Below are positions 63,093 through 64,000 of a stretch of DNA of 64,000 nucleotides, one piece after another. The notes under the pieces are model-generated. The model was given only the letters and a program-made list of their open reading frames with translations. It was not told the DNA's origin and ran no database searches. The stretch comes from Alkalibacterium kapii (lineage in GTDB: Bacteria; Bacillota; Bacilli; Lactobacillales; Carnobacteriaceae_A). The translations under genes were made by a program, and so were the position numbers. Numbering within the stretch: the first letter of the stretch is position 1; each line of letters opens with the position of its first letter. The DNA is taken from positions 79,681 through 143,680 of the forward strand of contig NZ_BJUY01000003.1 of the NCBI RefSeq assembly GCF_007988865.1. Reading direction: 5' to 3'.

Positions 63093-63905
63093 ATGATACA
63101 AACAGAAGCGTCGGGTCTGCGCATCAGCGTTTTAGCCAGCGGCAGTACCGGAAACGTCACATATATCGAAACAGATCAGACAAAACTACTGGTCGATTGC
63201 GGCTTCAGTGGTAAAAAAGCTATTGAAATGCTGAATAAAATCGATCGTCGTCCAGAAGAGTTGGATGCCATACTTGTGACCCATGAACATACGGATCATA
63301 TCAAAGGTGTGGGGATTTTAGCCCGCAAATTTGATCTGGACATCTATGCCAATGAAAAAACGTGGCAGGCGATGGAACTGAAATTAGGTAAATTAAAGGT
63401 AGATCAGAAACATCATTTTGGAAAAGAAAAAACCTTGTCTATTGGTGACATCGATATTTCGAGTTTTGGAGTTTCCCATGATGCTGTCGACCCTCAGTTT
63501 TATACCTTCCAGAAAAATAATAAACGCTTTGTCATGCTTACAGATACGGGCTACGTTAGTGATCGCATGCGGGGACTCGTCAAAGATGCCGATGCGTATT
63601 TGTTTGAGAGTAATCACGATCTGAGCATGCTCCGTATGGGAAGATACCCATGGTCCCTGAAGCAGCGTATCATAGGCGATAAAGGTCACTTGTCCAATGA
63701 AGATGGCGCCTTAGCCTTAGCCGAAATTATCGGTGACAATACAAAGCGCATCTATCTTGGTCATTTAAGTAAAGAAAATAATATCAAAGAGATTGCCCAT
63801 CAGACTGTAGAGGATATCTTACTTAGAAAAGATACCGGTGTGAACGAGCAGTTTCAGTTATATGATACGGATCCATCAGAACCCTGCCCGTTATTTATTT
63901 TATAA
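63093..63905 (+). CDS. walJ: WalJ (YycJ), metallo-beta-lactamase-fold hydrolase
   Basis: Cytoplasmic MBL-fold protein of 270 residues, likely a 5'-3' exonuclease. The metal-binding motif THEHTDH is at about residue 68-74; ISVLASGSTGNVTYIE at the start and FESNHD and GHLSNEDG further on are typical of YycJ. I chose the ATG at 63093 nine bases after AAAGGA. Last gene of the wal cluster in the window; htrA, which often follows, is not seen. Confidence 0.95.
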   Translation: MIQTEASGLRISVLASGSTGNVTYIETDQTKLLVDCGFSGKKAIEMLNKIDRRPEELDAILVTHEHTDHIKGVGILARKFDLDIYANEKTWQAMELKLGKLKVDQKHHFGKEKTLSIGDIDISSFGVSHDAVDPQFYTFQKNNKRFVMLTDTGYVSDRMRGLVKDADAYLFESNHDLSMLRMGRYPWSLKQRIIGDKGHLSNEDGALALAEIIGDNTKRIYLGHLSKENNIKEIAHQTVEDILLRKDTGVNEQFQLYDTDPSEPCPLFIL

Positions 63906-63916
63906 ATTAAATACAG

Positions 63917-63958
63917 CGTCCATTACCTGTAGTTTGATACAGGTAATGGACGTTTTTT
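63917..63958 (+). terminator. terminator of the wal operon
   Basis: CGTCCATTACCTGTA pairs with TACAGGTAATGGACG around a 6-nt loop, followed by six T residues. Confidence 0.92.
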
Positions 63959-64000
63959 GATTTCTTAGGGTGAGTATGTTAGATATGGTGAAGTGATTGA

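Noticed and set aside
1..64000. tRNA or rRNA genes, IS elements, prophage, toxin-antitoxin pairs
   Set aside because: I saw no tRNA or rRNA sequence, no transposase or integrase, and no phage genes. The small regulators are TetR-like and not paired with a toxin.

Overview
The window is the replication-origin region of a low-GC Gram-positive (Firmicutes) chromosome. The order rpmH-rnpA-yidC-jag on one side and dnaA-dnaN-yaaA-recF-gyrB-gyrA-rpsF-ssb-rpsR-gdpP-rplI-dnaB on the other, with a walRK-yycHI-walJ cluster further along and no sporulation or Bacillus-type noc/soj genes, points to Lactobacillales. A Carnobacteriaceae-like organism fits best, but that genus-level guess is inference. Genes left of the origin (about 32.5-34.5 kb) run mostly on the minus strand and genes to the right mostly on the plus strand, as expected for co-orientation with replication.

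Left part (1-29.9 kb). mnmG (cut by the window edge) and mnmE are separated from jag/yidC by about 27 kb of accessory genes. In order these are: a carbohydrate ABC importer (binding protein plus two permeases) divergent from treR; a TetR regulator; dps; a three-gene ABC exporter with a divergent TetR-type regulator; treC-treP for trehalose; a glycerol/dihydroxyacetone locus (DhaS-like regulator, an unusual FGGY kinase with Asn at the catalytic-base position, and GldA); folC; a long AT-rich gap; and a sortase-assembled pilus operon (VWA tip adhesin, backbone pilin, two class C sortases). A tandem array of about 52-bp hairpin units follows the pilus operon.

Origin (29.9-47.4 kb). jag, yidC, rnpA and rpmH lie left of a bipartite oriC with DnaA-box clusters on both sides of dnaA. 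Three parS-type sites (two perfect, one with a mismatch) sit at 42.3, 43.2 and 45.9 kb. The rest is the conserved replication, gyrase and ribosomal-protein block, with the c-di-AMP phosphodiesterase gene gdpP.

Right part (47.4-64 kb). This holds a three-gene fructose-family PTS; two K+ uptake systems placed back to back (ktrBA leftward, trkA-trkH rightward); a cytoplasmic alpha-amylase; two small envelope-associated proteins (YtxH and DUF948 families); a stand-alone glucose-type EIIA; and the essential WalRK two-component operon with yycH, yycI and walJ.

Links between genes: TreR (5.9 kb) probably acts at an 18-bp palindrome in front of treP. TreP lacks an EIIA domain, and the free EIIA at 57.6 kb is a plausible phosphate donor. 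A DhaS-type operator lies between the divergent dhaS-like and gldA genes. The most unusual locus is the gldA/kinase/regulator cluster. The next most interesting are the structured leader in front of mnmE and the hairpin array at 29.5-29.8 kb.
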